Notes: generated from the sequence alone by a model not told the origin. DNA of 64,000 bases from Pseudomonas sp. GGS8 (GCF_024168645.1 NZ_JALJWF010000001.1:2099001-2163000), one strand, 5' to 3'. Positions 28,676 through 38,753 are shown, counted from the first letter of the stretch. Numbers and translations are program-made.

Positions 28676-28849
28676 TTATTGGTAGACGTCGTGCTTGTGT
28701 GCTTTCGACGGAGACTGTTGCGACGACTTGGCCTGCTCTGCAGGATCCTGATTTTCATCGGGCAGGTACAGCGGGCCTTTTTGACCACAGGCCGACACCA
28801 GGCAGGCAACCGCGACGATCGCAGCAAGGGAAGAGATCAGGCGCTTCAT
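28676..28849 (-). CDS. lptM: LPS-assembly lipoprotein LptM (LppL)
   Basis: 57-residue lipoprotein. A signal peptide (MKRLISSLAAIVAVACLVSA) ends in lipobox VSAC with lipidated Cys21, then the signature CGQKGPLYLPDE and a hydrophilic tail. LptM (formerly YifL; LppL in Pseudomonas) assists oxidative maturation of the LptDE LPS translocon in E. coli. The lipobox and the GQKGPLYLP motif, together with the conserved position 9 nt upstream of lysA, support it. Confidence 0.93.
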   Translation of the reverse strand: MKRLISSLAAIVAVACLVSACGQKGPLYLPDENQDPAEQAKSSQQSPSKAHKHDVYQ

Positions 28850-29087
28850 GGCGAAATCCTTGAAAATGCGTTAATTGCGCCGGAGTATACCGGCCACCCG
28901 GCAGCTTGCCTATGTAACGCGGCTCCCGTCCGGCGGGCCTTTGGCTGTGGCGCAGTAACTTGTCCTGCGTCGCGCAGGGATATTTCGTACCGCACCTCGT
29001 CCTTGGTGGTTATTCTTTGCAATCATCGGGGCTCGCCCGTATCTTGCGGCGCTTGAGCGTGAGTAGACACTTTTTGAGGTTCCCGTA

Positions 29088-29420
29088 ATGAGTTTGACTG
29101 AAGCCCGTTTTCACGACCTGGTCGATGCCACCCAGCAGACGCTGGAGGATATTTTCGATGAGAGTGACCTGGATATCGATCTGGAGAGCTCGGCCGGTGT
29201 GCTCACCGTCAAGTTCGAAAACGGCAGCCAGTTGATCTTCAGTCGTCAGGAGCCGTTGCGTCAGCTGTGGTTGGCGGCGGTGTCGGGTGGCTTCCACTTC
29301 GACTACGACGAAGAGAGCAAGCGCTGGATGTGTGACAAGAGCGACGAGCAACTGGGCGAGATGCTCGAGCGCATCGTCAAGCAGCAAGCCGACGTCGAAC
29401 TCGATTTCGAAGGTCTGTGA
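29088..29420 (+). CDS. cyaY: iron donor protein CyaY (frataxin)
   Basis: 110-residue bacterial frataxin that binds iron with its acidic first helix and modulates IscS-driven Fe-S cluster assembly. EARFHDLVDATQQTLEDIFD is that helix and LTVKFENGSQLIFSRQEPLR with QLWLAAVSGGFHFDYDE the beta-sheet surface. ATG 29088 follows TGAGGTT. It is divergent from lptM-lysA with about 240 bp between, containing no recognisable element beyond promoters. A DUF1289 gene starts 4 nt after its stop. Confidence 0.95.
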   Translation: MSLTEARFHDLVDATQQTLEDIFDESDLDIDLESSAGVLTVKFENGSQLIFSRQEPLRQLWLAAVSGGFHFDYDEESKRWMCDKSDEQLGEMLERIVKQQADVELDFEGL

Positions 29421-29424
29421 GATC

Positions 29425-29643
29425 GTGACCCAGCCTGCGCCCGTTCGCCCGCCCAAACCGCTCTATAGCAACGTCAGCCCGGCCGTGCCTTCGCCGTGTA
29501 GCGGCGTGTGCCGGCTGGATGAGCAGAAGGTCTGCCTGGGGTGTTTTCGGCATGTCGAAGATATTCGCGAATGGCGCTCGGCCGATGATGAGCGGCGGCG
29601 GGTGATTTGTGCGCAGGCTGCACAACGCAAAGTCTTGGCTTAA
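29425..29643 (+). CDS. DUF1289 domain protein
   Basis: 72-residue Cys-rich small protein. The motif PSPCSGVCRLDEQKVCLGCF contains four cysteines spaced as in DUF1289, suggesting a metal- or Fe-S-binding site, followed by the conserved DIREWRSADDERRRVI. The start is GTG 29425 (MTQPAPVR), 4 nt after the cyaY stop, so it is probably co-translated with frataxin. A link to Fe-S biogenesis is suggestive but unproven. Confidence 0.85.
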   Translation: MTQPAPVRPPKPLYSNVSPAVPSPCSGVCRLDEQKVCLGCFRHVEDIREWRSADDERRRVICAQAAQRKVLA

Positions 29644-29649
29644 GGGCTT

Positions 29650-29746
29650 TTGTGGCGAGGGAGCTTGCTCCCGCTCGGGTGCGAAGCAGCCGCAAGGTTT
29701 TTAGGGCCGCTCCGCGCCCCAGCGGGAGCAAGCTCCCTCGCCACAA
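29650..29746. repeat. REP doublet with GAGGGAGCTTGCTCCCGC arms
   Basis: Perfect 26-bp inverted arms at 29650-29675 and 29721-29746, starting 6 nt after the DUF1289 stop. It is a different REP subtype from the GGGCTTGCCCGCG copies elsewhere in the window. Confidence 0.88.
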
Positions 29747-29836
29747 TGGTCAGCGCTGGGCCGTGGTCGCCCCCCGCTTGTTTATTTATTGAGCTGTGAT
29801 AGTGTCCAGATACGCCTCAACCCATCGAGGCTCGTG

Positions 29837-29871
29837 AAAACCCCGCCTTTTTCTGGCGGGGTTTTGCTTTT
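29837..29871 (+). terminator. terminator/attenuator hairpin in front of rnk
   Basis: 11-bp stem AAAACCCCGCC / GGCGGGGTTTT followed by GCTTTTTT, ending about 30 nt before rnk ATG 29903. A second small hairpin (CCTC...GAGG) precedes it. It either ends an upstream short transcript or acts as a leader attenuator of rnk. Confidence 0.75.
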
Positions 29872-29902
29872 TTCGCGCAGAAGAAAGGAGTCTGCCCTGA
29901 TC

Positions 29903-30313
29903 ATGACCGCACCTTCCATCACCCTTACCCGTCTGGACGTGCAACGTCTGGAGCGCCTGATCGATAGCCTGGATGACTCGCTGCCGGGCGTCATCGCGCT
30001 GCAAACCGAACTGGATCGCGCCGATACCCTGGTCGGTCACGAAGAGGTGCCAGCCGATGTCGTGACCATGAATTCTAAAGTGCATTGCCGTGAAGAGAGC
30101 AGTGGCAAGGATTATCACCTGACCCTGGTCTACCCCAAGGATGCCAATGCCGACGAAGGCAGGATTTCCATTCTGGCGCCGGTCGGCAGCGCACTGCTGG
30201 GTCTCAAGGTCGGTCAGCACATTGACTGGCCAGCTCCGGGTGGCAAAACCCTGAAGCTGACCTTGCTGGCAGTCGAGTCGCAACCGGCCAATGGCGGCGA
30301 CTTTCCGGAATAA
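29903..30313 (+). CDS. rnk: regulator of nucleoside diphosphate kinase
   Basis: 136-residue Rnk family protein: an N-terminal coiled-coil hairpin (about 1-45) and a C-terminal FKBP-like GreA/GreB_C domain with EEVPADVVTMNSKVHC, DEGRISILAPVGSALLG and LKVGQHIDWPAPGG. Rnk binds RNA polymerase like Gre factors but lacks the acidic finger, and alters Ndk levels and, in P. aeruginosa, alginate production. ATG 29903 is chosen from the conserved MTAPSITLTRLD start, with AAGGAG upstream; the longer frame crosses a terminator hairpin. Confidence 0.92.
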   Translation: MTAPSITLTRLDVQRLERLIDSLDDSLPGVIALQTELDRADTLVGHEEVPADVVTMNSKVHCREESSGKDYHLTLVYPKDANADEGRISILAPVGSALLGLKVGQHIDWPAPGGKTLKLTLLAVESQPANGGDFPE

Positions 30314-30318
30314 AACCC

Positions 30319-33165
30319 TCAGACCTGCTCAAGCGCCTCGTTCAATGCGCGCTCCAGATCGGCCTTGTAGCGCAGATACAACTGGCTTGAACTCTGACCA
30401 TCACCGAGCAGGCCCGACAGATCCAGGTCGGTGATGTAGCAGCGATAGCGTTCGATCTCGCGGCGCTGCTCGACGATTTCCCGGGCGACCACGCTGAACA
30501 GTTGGTCGCCATGTTCCAGCTCTGAAAATTCCCGCTGATTGCAATACAACGTGACCTGCACCTGCCCCGGTGCGGCTTTGCCGACGATCGCCTGTACGTC
30601 ATAGAACGGTTTGTTGACCGGGGTTTGCGGCGCCGGCCGGGCTTCGACCCGACGCGCCCGCGCGGCGCCTGAAGGCAACAATTGGTAATACAAAGTCTCC
30701 AGGCTCAGCGGCTGGGCGGTGTCCATCGGCAACAAGGCGTCGCGCCGGTACTGGATCGATTGCAGGAAACGTTGCAGCGGCACCAGCAGACTTTGTTCAT
30801 CGTGATAGGGCAAGCGCTGCTGCCACAGGGCATTGAATTCATCCAGTACGTACACATCGGCCTGGCGTTCGTTGATCCGGTAGAACACCTGAACGCAGTC
30901 GGGTTGCCCCATGGGCAGGATCAGCGCCAGGTCGTGGTCTTCCAGCGCCATCGGGTCCAGATGCAGCGGGCTGTAGCTCGCCAGCTCTTCGCCGAGGTAA
31001 TCAAACAGCGCTGGCAGCGTGGCGAGGGCAACGTGATTGACCTGGCCGGGTACCAGCTCCAGCACGTGGTAATGCTGCTGGACCTGAATCAGGTAACGAT
31101 GATTGAGTTTGCTCAGCAGCAGGTTTTGCGCGGTATCGAGAACTTCTTCGACGCGTCGGGCAATGAATTGTGCGCGGTTGTGGCAGAAGCAACGCACCCG
31201 CAACTTGGGCTGCTGTGGGCCGCTTGGCAAGTTGTTGAGGTAATCGCGCAGGCAGTCGAGCAGGGCGTGGGGGCCGTCAAAGCGGCTGACCAGCACTTCG
31301 TTCCAGCTGTTGAGCGTGACCTGATCCAGGGTCAACACCAGATTTTCTCGCACGCCGGCATAACTCAGGGAATCGGTGCGCTCGGTGGTCATCAGGATGT
31401 TCATGTCGCGATGGTGCTTGAGTGGATCGACGCCGACGTTCACCAGAATCAGTACTTCGCTCGGCACACTGGCGCGCAGCAAAGGTTCTTCGGCGACGGT
31501 AGCCAGGGGCAGGACGATGCTTTGCTGCAGGCTGCCGAGCAGGTTGAACAGTTCGAACTCACTCAAGTCGCTGGTGCCGGGGTGCAGGGCCAGGCGGGTG
31601 CTGCTGTCGATCACGCCGTTACGGTGACACCAGGTGAGCAGTTCGAGTAACTGGCGGCTGCGCTTGATTGGCGCGAAATGTTCCCACTCGTGGGCGGTCA
31701 GGCTGCCATTGTACAAAGCCCATTGGGTTTGTCCCGTTTCTCTCTTGTTCGGGGCCTGCACCAGCGTCAAGGTGTCTTCGGCCAGATCGGGGGCGATGCC
31801 CGGGTTGATGAATTCGACCTTGTCGGCCTTGCGCTCGAAGGCCGCGTACAACCGCCGGCCCAGCACATTGAGGTCGCGCTTGTTGATCAGGCTGACGGTC
31901 TGCTCGTTACGGGCAAACTGTGTCAGGAAGCGGTAGCTGTAATTCAGTTCACCGACCAAGGCCCGGCGTTCGGCGCTGACCTGGCGGACTTTCCACTGGC
32001 TGCGGCTGTCGAGCAATGCCAGTTGACGCTGATCCCAATGCCATTCGTGGGCCAGACGTTCGAGCAGCGAACGCTGCCAGCTCTGGGTGCGACCGCTGCT
32101 GCCGGTGAGCTTGCGATTGACCTTCAGGTACAGCGCACGACGTACCAGCTCCAGCCGTTCCGGTTCACCCCGGGCGGTGAGGTATTCCTCGATGCGCCGG
32201 TAAACCACCATGTACGGGTCCAGCTCATCGAGGTCCAGCCGATTGGCAAACACCGCCTGTTTGAAACGCAGGCTCAGGCAATGGACCTTGGGGTGCTCGC
32301 TGGCATAGACCTCGGTCAGCAGCAGTTTGAGCACTGATTTGTAGGGCGACTCGATGCCTTTGAACAACTGCCAGAGCCCGGCGCCGATGAACTCCCCGGG
32401 CGGGATGTACGCCAGATGCCCCAGGTCCAGGGTTTCGTCGGCACGAATGAAACGCTTGGAAAGTAGTGTGTGGGTGTAACGGTTGTACGCGGCCTCTTCG
32501 TAAACCGGCACCAGCCACCAGATGGGGGTGCGTCCGGCCAGCCAGATTGCGGTGCGATAGAACTCGTCCAGCAGCAGATAGTGCTGGGTGGTGCCGCAGT
32601 CTTCCGAGCTCAACTGCGTATCGCGCTCGCCGAGCACGAAGCGGGCCGGGTCGATCAGGAAAAAATGCGCTTCGGCGCCCTGGCTGGCGGCCCACGCTTC
32701 CAGCAACTGGCATTTTTTGCGCAGCTCGGTGAGCTCGCTTTCGCTCAGGTCCGGCCCATGACAGACCCACACGTCCATGTCGCTCTGATCGGCCTGGGCC
32801 AGGGTGCCGAGGCTGCCCATCAGGAACAGGCCGTGAATCGGTCGCGGCGGATTGCTGCCATGGCGCGGCTTGTAGGAAAACGAGCGGGTCAGGCGTTGGG
32901 CTTCGGCGAGGGTGTTGGTGTCGGGTTCGTAATTGGACAACCCGGCCGGGGTGCTACCCGAAACGTAACCTGGCAACAGCGGATGATTGACGTGAAAAAA
33001 CAGTGGAAGCAGGGTCAGAACCGTTTGCTGGCGGGTCGACAACCCTTCCATGGCTCGGGCCATGCGGCCCTCGTTGAGCTTCAGAAAACGGGCGCGCAGT
33101 TGGCTGAGAACCTTGCGGTCGATTCCCTCGTCCAGATCAGGGCGGATTTCATGGGTGCGGGTCAT
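30319..33165 (-). CDS. cyaA: class I adenylate cyclase
   Basis: 948-residue enterobacterial-type adenylate cyclase producing cAMP from ATP for Vfr/CRP signalling. The N-terminal nucleotidyltransferase core has the GLFLMGSLGTLAQADQSDMD motif with the metal-binding D-x-D (DMDVW). GEFIGAGLWQLFKGIESPYK and the C-terminal regulatory part (LNHRYLIQVQQHYHVLELV) are typical of CyaA. Start and length are as expected for the family. It converges on rnk with only 5 nt between stops and no obvious terminator there. Confidence 0.95.
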   Translation of the reverse strand: MTRTHEIRPDLDEGIDRKVLSQLRARFLKLNEGRMARAMEGLSTRQQTVLTLLPLFFHVNHPLLPGYVSGSTPAGLSNYEPDTNTLAEAQRLTRSFSYKPRHGSNPPRPIHGLFLMGSLGTLAQADQSDMDVWVCHGPDLSESELTELRKKCQLLEAWAASQGAEAHFFLIDPARFVLGERDTQLSSEDCGTTQHYLLLDEFYRTAIWLAGRTPIWWLVPVYEEAAYNRYTHTLLSKRFIRADETLDLGHLAYIPPGEFIGAGLWQLFKGIESPYKSVLKLLLTEVYASEHPKVHCLSLRFKQAVFANRLDLDELDPYMVVYRRIEEYLTARGEPERLELVRRALYLKVNRKLTGSSGRTQSWQRSLLERLAHEWHWDQRQLALLDSRSQWKVRQVSAERRALVGELNYSYRFLTQFARNEQTVSLINKRDLNVLGRRLYAAFERKADKVEFINPGIAPDLAEDTLTLVQAPNKRETGQTQWALYNGSLTAHEWEHFAPIKRSRQLLELLTWCHRNGVIDSSTRLALHPGTSDLSEFELFNLLGSLQQSIVLPLATVAEEPLLRASVPSEVLILVNVGVDPLKHHRDMNILMTTERTDSLSYAGVRENLVLTLDQVTLNSWNEVLVSRFDGPHALLDCLRDYLNNLPSGPQQPKLRVRCFCHNRAQFIARRVEEVLDTAQNLLLSKLNHRYLIQVQQHYHVLELVPGQVNHVALATLPALFDYLGEELASYSPLHLDPMALEDHDLALILPMGQPDCVQVFYRINERQADVYVLDEFNALWQQRLPYHDEQSLLVPLQRFLQSIQYRRDALLPMDTAQPLSLETLYYQLLPSGAARARRVEARPAPQTPVNKPFYDVQAIVGKAAPGQVQVTLYCNQREFSELEHGDQLFSVVAREIVEQRREIERYRCYITDLDLSGLLGDGQSSSQLYLRYKADLERALNEALEQV

Positions 33166-33372
33166 GTCAGCTCAATCCGGCTCGCGGGGCTCGGACGTGG
33201 GAGGGCTCAGGATGAGGGGTAGTTTAGTGCCTCGGCCCCGGGACTTTTAAGCTGATTTTGTTTTCCTGGCGTCAGATTTCTATCGTTTGGCGACAGCAGG
33301 TAACAGGGGCGGTAATCAAGTGTGCCCGCGGAAATCCCGTGACAGAGCTTTCCGTGGGCAATGCGGTGGTGC

Positions 33373-33618
33373 TCAGGCAGTTTCCCGGACGGACAGAATG
33401 GTGAGAACGGTCTGCACATTTTGTGCGGCGTCACGCCCCAGGCTGGTCAGATAACCGCCATCGGGCTGGGTGATCAATTCTTTGTCGAACAGTCTTTGTG
33501 CGGCGGCAATGGCTTTCGGGGCAGCGGTCTGATGAATTTTCAAACCTTCCTGGGAGCTGTCCAGGTTGAAGAGTGCGAGGATTTCCAGTTCGGCAACCAA
33601 CTCAGGGGTAAGCGACAT
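33373..33618 (-). CDS. TIGR02647 family protein
   Basis: 81-residue uncharacterised protein of the TIGR02647 type found in pseudomonads and relatives. MSLTPELVAELEILALFNLD and the winged-helix-like IAAAQRLFDKELITQPDGGY resemble a small DNA- or protein-binding fold. It is upstream of cyaA on the same strand with 207 nt between, and GAGTCC precedes its ATG. Function is unknown. Confidence 0.75.
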   Translation of the reverse strand: MSLTPELVAELEILALFNLDSSQEGLKIHQTAAPKAIAAAQRLFDKELITQPDGGYLTSLGRDAAQNVQTVLTILSVRETA

Positions 33619-33749
33619 AAGGACTCCAGACTTTCTAGGAATTAGACGATAGCGCCACTAAGGTGAACCCGTCGGTGAGGCATGTCCAGTGCTCGTGACA
33701 GGGTTTTTTCGCCTCGGGGGGAGCATTCCCTGGCGGGGGCGTGGTTTCT

Positions 33750-33867
33750 GTAGGAGCGAGCGGTGCGGCGATCCGACTTGCCCGCGAAGAGCGATGACGC
33801 GGTTTTTCAGGAAGGCTGCGGTGGGGCCTTCGCGGGCAAGTCGGATCGCCGCACCGCTCGCTCCTAC
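33750..33867. repeat. 40-bp perfect inverted repeat (REP-derived)
   Basis: Arms 33750-33789 and 33828-33867 are perfect reverse complements (GTAGGAGCGAGCGGTGCGG... through ...CTTGCCCGCGAAG) with a 38-nt spacer. It is the longest exact palindrome of the window and lies between two genes on the same strand. Confidence 0.9.
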
Positions 33868-33883
33868 ATAGAGAGGGCCGGGG

Positions 33884-34168
33884 TTATTGCTTTTCCGGTG
33901 GCAACTCTGGCAGCGCGCGCAGGGCCGCTTCGTACCATTCGGTATTGAACGCGCGGTCTTCTTCGAGGATTGCGTCGATTTCCACTGCCAGCACGTGGGC
34001 CATCAGGTTGAGGATTTCTTCCCGCTCGTAACCCACCAGGGTCAGTTTGTTGAAGGTTGCCTTGGCCGCTGGTGGGTTGTCGCTTTCGATCTGGTTCTCG
34101 ATCGCTTCGATCAGCGTTGTTTCAGCGAATTCTTCTTCGTCATTGTCGATGTCGTTTGGCTCGCTCAT
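33884..34168 (-). CDS. conserved acidic hypothetical protein
   Basis: 94-residue acidic protein: the first 35 residues are Asp/Glu-rich (MSEPNDIDNDEEEFAETTL), followed by a helical domain (TFNKLTLVGYEREEILNLMA) and EWYEAALRALPELPPEKQ. AGGAGCC precedes ATG 34168, giving a good ribosome-binding site. Codon use is like that of its neighbours. It resembles DUF1841/YeaC-like small helical proteins, but I cannot assign a family. It is divergent from the glutathione transferase gene. Confidence 0.7.
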   Translation of the reverse strand: MSEPNDIDNDEEEFAETTLIEAIENQIESDNPPAAKATFNKLTLVGYEREEILNLMAHVLAVEIDAILEEDRAFNTEWYEAALRALPELPPEKQ

Positions 34169-34293
34169 GGCAGGCTCCTCAAGGAAAGGCGGCCAGTTTA
34201 CCTGTATTCAGCACCATGATGCTGCTGGCAAGAAACGCCCGGGCGTTCTATAACTGGCGCTGCCAACCCCCTGCACGGCCTGGAGGCTATGTA

Positions 34294-34953
34294 ATGCTCA
34301 AGCTTTATGGATTTTGCGTCAGCAACTACTACAACATGGTCAAGCTGGCGTTGCTGGAGAAGGGACTGCCGTTTGAAGAGGTGCCGTTTTACCCTGGCAC
34401 CAGCCCAGAAATGCTGGCCATCAGCCCGCGTGGCAAGGTTCCGGTACTGGGTGTCGAACAAGGCTTCATCAACGAAACCAGCGTGATTCTCGAGTACCTC
34501 GAGCAGAGTCAGAAAGGCACGCCGCTGCTACCGAGCGAGCCCTTCGAGCGAGCGCAGGCGTTGGCTTTGGCCAAAGAAATCGAGTTGTACATCGAACTGC
34601 CGGCACGCGCCTGCTACCCCGAAGCGTTTTTCGGCATGTCAGTGCCAGAGGCGATCAAGGACAAAACCAAGGCCGAGCTGCTGCTGGGGTTCGCCTCTCT
34701 GGGCAGGCACGGCAAGTTCGCTCCTTATGTAGCGGGCGACAGTCTCAGCATTGCGGATTTGTATTTCCTGTACAGCGTGCCGATGGCCTGTGCCGTCGCG
34801 CAGAAGCTGTTCGATATCGATCTGTTGGCTGAGATGCCAGCGGCCAGGGCGCTGCTGGAGCGTCTGGGGCAGAACCCGCACGTGCAGCGGATCGCGGCAG
34901 ACAAGGACGTGGCGATGCCCGCGTTTCTGGAGATGATCGCGTCGAAGAAGTAA
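34294..34953 (+). CDS. glutathione S-transferase family protein
   Basis: 219-residue GST. An N-terminal thioredoxin-like domain (1-80) has LYGFCVSNYYNMVKLALLEK, the cis-Pro region GKVPVLGVEQG and the glutathione-binding ETSVILEYLE. The all-helical C-terminal domain has the N-capping motif YVAGDSLSIADLYFLY. The start is ATG 34294 after GGAGGCT. The substrate is unknown; conjugation or peroxide detoxification is typical of this bacterial group. Confidence 0.9.
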   Translation: MLKLYGFCVSNYYNMVKLALLEKGLPFEEVPFYPGTSPEMLAISPRGKVPVLGVEQGFINETSVILEYLEQSQKGTPLLPSEPFERAQALALAKEIELYIELPARACYPEAFFGMSVPEAIKDKTKAELLLGFASLGRHGKFAPYVAGDSLSIADLYFLYSVPMACAVAQKLFDIDLLAEMPAARALLERLGQNPHVQRIAADKDVAMPAFLEMIASKK

Positions 34954-34980
34954 GTTTTGTAGTGCTCTGAAGTCAGTCAT

Positions 34981-35066
34981 CGCGGGCAAGCCCGCTCCCA
35001 CAAGGATCTCCGGTCAGCCAAAATCTATGGCAGACAGGGAAGCCTGTGGGAGCGGGCTTGCCCGCG
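34981..35066. repeat. REP doublet
   Basis: Perfect 22-bp arms 34981-35002 and 35045-35066 of the CGCGGGCAAGCCCGCTCCCA unit, between the convergent GST and argH genes. Confidence 0.9.
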
Positions 35067-35072
35067 CTGCTA

Positions 35073-36467
<1,395 letters not shown>

Positions 36468-36690
36468 GAATTCGCTCGTATCGGCTTGAAGAAAGATGGC
36501 GTGGAACGCTGACGCGGATAATAACAGGGTTGCCAATCCTGTCGCTGACACTGGTCGATACGTTTTTTTCTCATGGGGCGACCCATACTCGAGGCAAGCG
36601 ATGCATAAATTGCGCAACGATATTTCTCATTTGAGCAATATCGTCGCGGCAACCGTCTACAGTTGGACAGTAGGATCAGCGCACTTCTCG

Positions 36691-36933
36691 ATGCTGCAGC
36701 TGACTATAGAGAGAAGAGGGGTGTTCATATTGTGTATCAGCAAACCCTATGGCGATGCCTCGCCAACGCGGGCCTGGGCCGTCAGTCACCCGGCAGATGA
36801 AAATTTAGCCGCCGGTCTCGCGGCACTTTTTGGCCCTCGCGCTAGTCTTAGCGTGGATCGCGGTGACGGACGTCACTTCACCTGTCTACGCTATCTTTGT
36901 GCGAGACTCACGCAGGAATCCAGCGCAATATGA
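36691..36933 (+). pseudogene. algZ: remnant of sensor kinase AlgZ/FimS (C-terminal fragment)
   Basis: Only about the last 80 codons of AlgZ appear to survive. The stretch from 36691 reads GVFILCISKPYG (compare ..FILSVSNPY.. of AlgZ), LAALFGPRASLSVDRGDGRH and CLRYLCARLTQESSAI, the C-terminal edge of a LytS-type HATPase. The expected N-terminal membrane domain (about 150 residues), the His-box and the N-box of the kinase are absent. Only 462 bp separate argH and algR, where about 1.1 kb would be needed. The frame is open from 36496 but the first 65 codons match nothing I recognise. The TGA overlaps algR's ATG (ATGA), as in the intact operon. Confidence 0.78.
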
Positions 36934-37676
36934 ATGTCCTGATCGTTGATGACGAACCCCTGGCCCGCGAGCGCCTGAGCCGAATGGTCGGCGAACTCGA
37001 GGGATACAACGTCCTGGAGCCCAGCGCCACGAATGGCGAAGAGGCGTTGGCACTGATCGACAGCCACAAGCCGGATATCGTACTGCTCGATATTCGCATG
37101 CCGGGCCTTGATGGCCTGCAAGTGGCGGCACGATTGTGCGAACGCGAAACCCCGCCCGCCGTGGTGTTTTGCACAGGGCCCGATGAATTTGCCGTGGAAG
37201 CCCTGCAGGCCAGCGCCGTGGGCTATCTGGTGAAGCCCGTGCGCACAGAACAGCTACATGAAGCATTGAAAAAAGCCGAACGCCCCAATCGTGTCCAACT
37301 CGCCGCCTTGACTCGTCCCGCCGCCGAAACCGGCAGCGGTCCACGCAGCCACATCAGCGCGCGTACCCGTAAAGGTATTGAACTGATCCCGTTGGGCCAG
37401 GTGGTCTACTTTATTGCCGACCACAAGTACGTGACTTTGCGCCATGAAGGCGGCGAAGTGCTGCTGGATGAGCCACTCAAGGCCCTCGAAGACGAATTCG
37501 GCGACCGTTTCGTGCGGATCCACCGCAACGCACTGGTCGCCCGCGAACGCATTGAGCGGCTGCAACGCACCCCCCTGGGGCATTTCCAGCTGTTTCTCAA
37601 AGGCCTGAACGGCGACGCCCTGATCGTCAGCCGCCGCCATGTGGCCGGCGTGCGAAAAATGATGCAACAGCTGTAA
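36930..37676 (+). CDS. algR: alginate/motility response regulator AlgR
   Basis: 248-residue LytTR-type response regulator. The receiver domain (1-120) has DD at positions 7-8, phosphoacceptor D54 in VLLDIRMPGLDGL and the K in YLVKPV. The C-terminal LytTR DNA-binding domain (about 145-245) has YFIADHKYVTLRH and FVRIHRNALVARERIERL. In P. aeruginosa AlgR controls alginate, type IV pili and rhamnolipid, with AlgZ as kinase. Here AlgR looks intact but AlgZ is a fragment. Translation starts at ATG 36930, overlapping the algZ remnant stop. hemC lies 135 nt downstream. Confidence 0.95.
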   Translation: MNVLIVDDEPLARERLSRMVGELEGYNVLEPSATNGEEALALIDSHKPDIVLLDIRMPGLDGLQVAARLCERETPPAVVFCTGPDEFAVEALQASAVGYLVKPVRTEQLHEALKKAERPNRVQLAALTRPAAETGSGPRSHISARTRKGIELIPLGQVVYFIADHKYVTLRHEGGEVLLDEPLKALEDEFGDRFVRIHRNALVARERIERLQRTPLGHFQLFLKGLNGDALIVSRRHVAGVRKMMQQL

Positions 37677-37811
37677 TCCGCCATACACGGCGGATTTCTA
37701 CTCTATTTCCGGACATTGAGGGCCAGGGAGGCCATGCAGTTCTGATACAAGTCAAAGTGGATTTGGCTGAGCTGTTATTATCCGCCGTATCTATTCAGTA
37801 CGGATTGATCC

Positions 37812-38753
37812 ATGTCCTCTCGCGAAATCCGCATCGCCACCCGCAAAAGTGCTCTCGCCCTGTGGCAGGCCGAATACGTCAAGGCTCGTCTGGAGCAGGC
37901 CCATCCGGGCCTGCTTGTGACGCTGGTGCCCATGGTCAGTCGCGGCGACAAACTGCTCGATTCGCCCCTGTCGAAAATCGGCGGCAAGGGCCTGTTCGTC
38001 AAGGAGCTGGAAACCGCGCTGCTGGAAAACGAAGCCGACATCGCCGTGCATTCGATGAAAGACGTGCCGATGGACTTCCCCGAAGGTCTCGGTCTGTTCT
38101 GCATCTGCGAGCGCGAAGACCCGCGCGATGCATTTGTCTCCAATACCTTCGCCAGCCTGGATGAGTTGCCGCCAGGCAGCATCGTCGGCACCTCCAGCCT
38201 GCGCCGCCAGGCTCAGTTGCTGACTCGTCGCCCCGACCTGCAAATCCGCTTCCTGCGCGGCAACGTCAACACGCGCCTGGCCAAGCTCGATGCCGGCGAA
38301 TACGACGCCATCATCCTCGCCGCGGCGGGTTTGATTCGTTTGGGCTTCGAAGACCGCATCACCTCGGCCATCAGTGTCGATGACAGCCTGCCGGCCGGTG
38401 GCCAGGGCGCGGTCGGTATCGAGTGCCGTAGCGCCGACACTGAAATTCATGCGCTGCTCGCACCGCTGCATCACCAGGATACGGCCATTCGTGTGACCGC
38501 CGAACGTGCCCTCAACAAACATCTGAATGGTGGCTGCCAGGTGCCGATCGCTTGCTACGCCGTGCTTGAAGGCGAGCAGATCTGGCTGCGTGGTTTGGTA
38601 GGTGATCCGAGCGGTGGCTTGTTGCTCAGTGCCGAGGCCCGTGCACCGCGTAGCGACGCCGAGGCCCTGGGCGTGCAAGTGGCCGAAGACCTGCTGAGTC
38701 AGGGCGCCGACACCATTCTCAAAGCAGTCTATGGCGAGGCTGGGCACGAGTGA
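37812..38753 (+). CDS. hemC: porphobilinogen deaminase
   Basis: 313-residue enzyme polymerising four porphobilinogens to hydroxymethylbilane. The dipyrromethane-cofactor cysteine is C242 in [48 protein letters not shown] and the [20 protein letters not shown] cofactor/substrate loop are intact. It starts at ATG 37812 and overlaps hemD by 4 nt (GTGA), heading a hemC-hemD-hemX-hemY operon. Confidence 0.97.
   Translation: MSSREIRIATRKSALALWQAEYVKARLEQAHPGLLVTLVPMVSRGDKLLDSPLSKIGGKGLFVKELETALLENEADIAVHSMKDVPMDFPEGLGLFCICEREDPRDAFVSNTFASLDELPPGSIVGTSSLRRQAQLLTRRPDLQIRFLRGNVNTRLAKLDAGEYDAIILAAAGLIRLGFEDRITSAISVDDSLPAGGQGAVGIECRSADTEIHALLAPLHHQDTAIRVTAERALNKHLNGGCQVPIACYAVLEGEQIWLRGLVGDPSGGLLLSAEARAPRSDAEALGVQVAEDLLSQGADTILKAVYGEAGHE

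Noticed and set aside
27251..29056. 601-codon plus-strand ORF over lysA
   Set aside because: Antisense of dapF/lysA in a GC-rich genome; its composition (Val/Asp/Gln/Gly-rich) is that of a reverse shadow.
33650..33890. CRISPR array
   Set aside because: The repeats are inverted palindromes, not direct repeats with regular spacers; no cas genes are in the window.
36496..36690. N-terminal part of the ORF before the algZ remnant as a real new gene
   Set aside because: The 65 codons resemble nothing I know and lack a clear SD at 36496; it is kept only as open frame upstream of the remnant.
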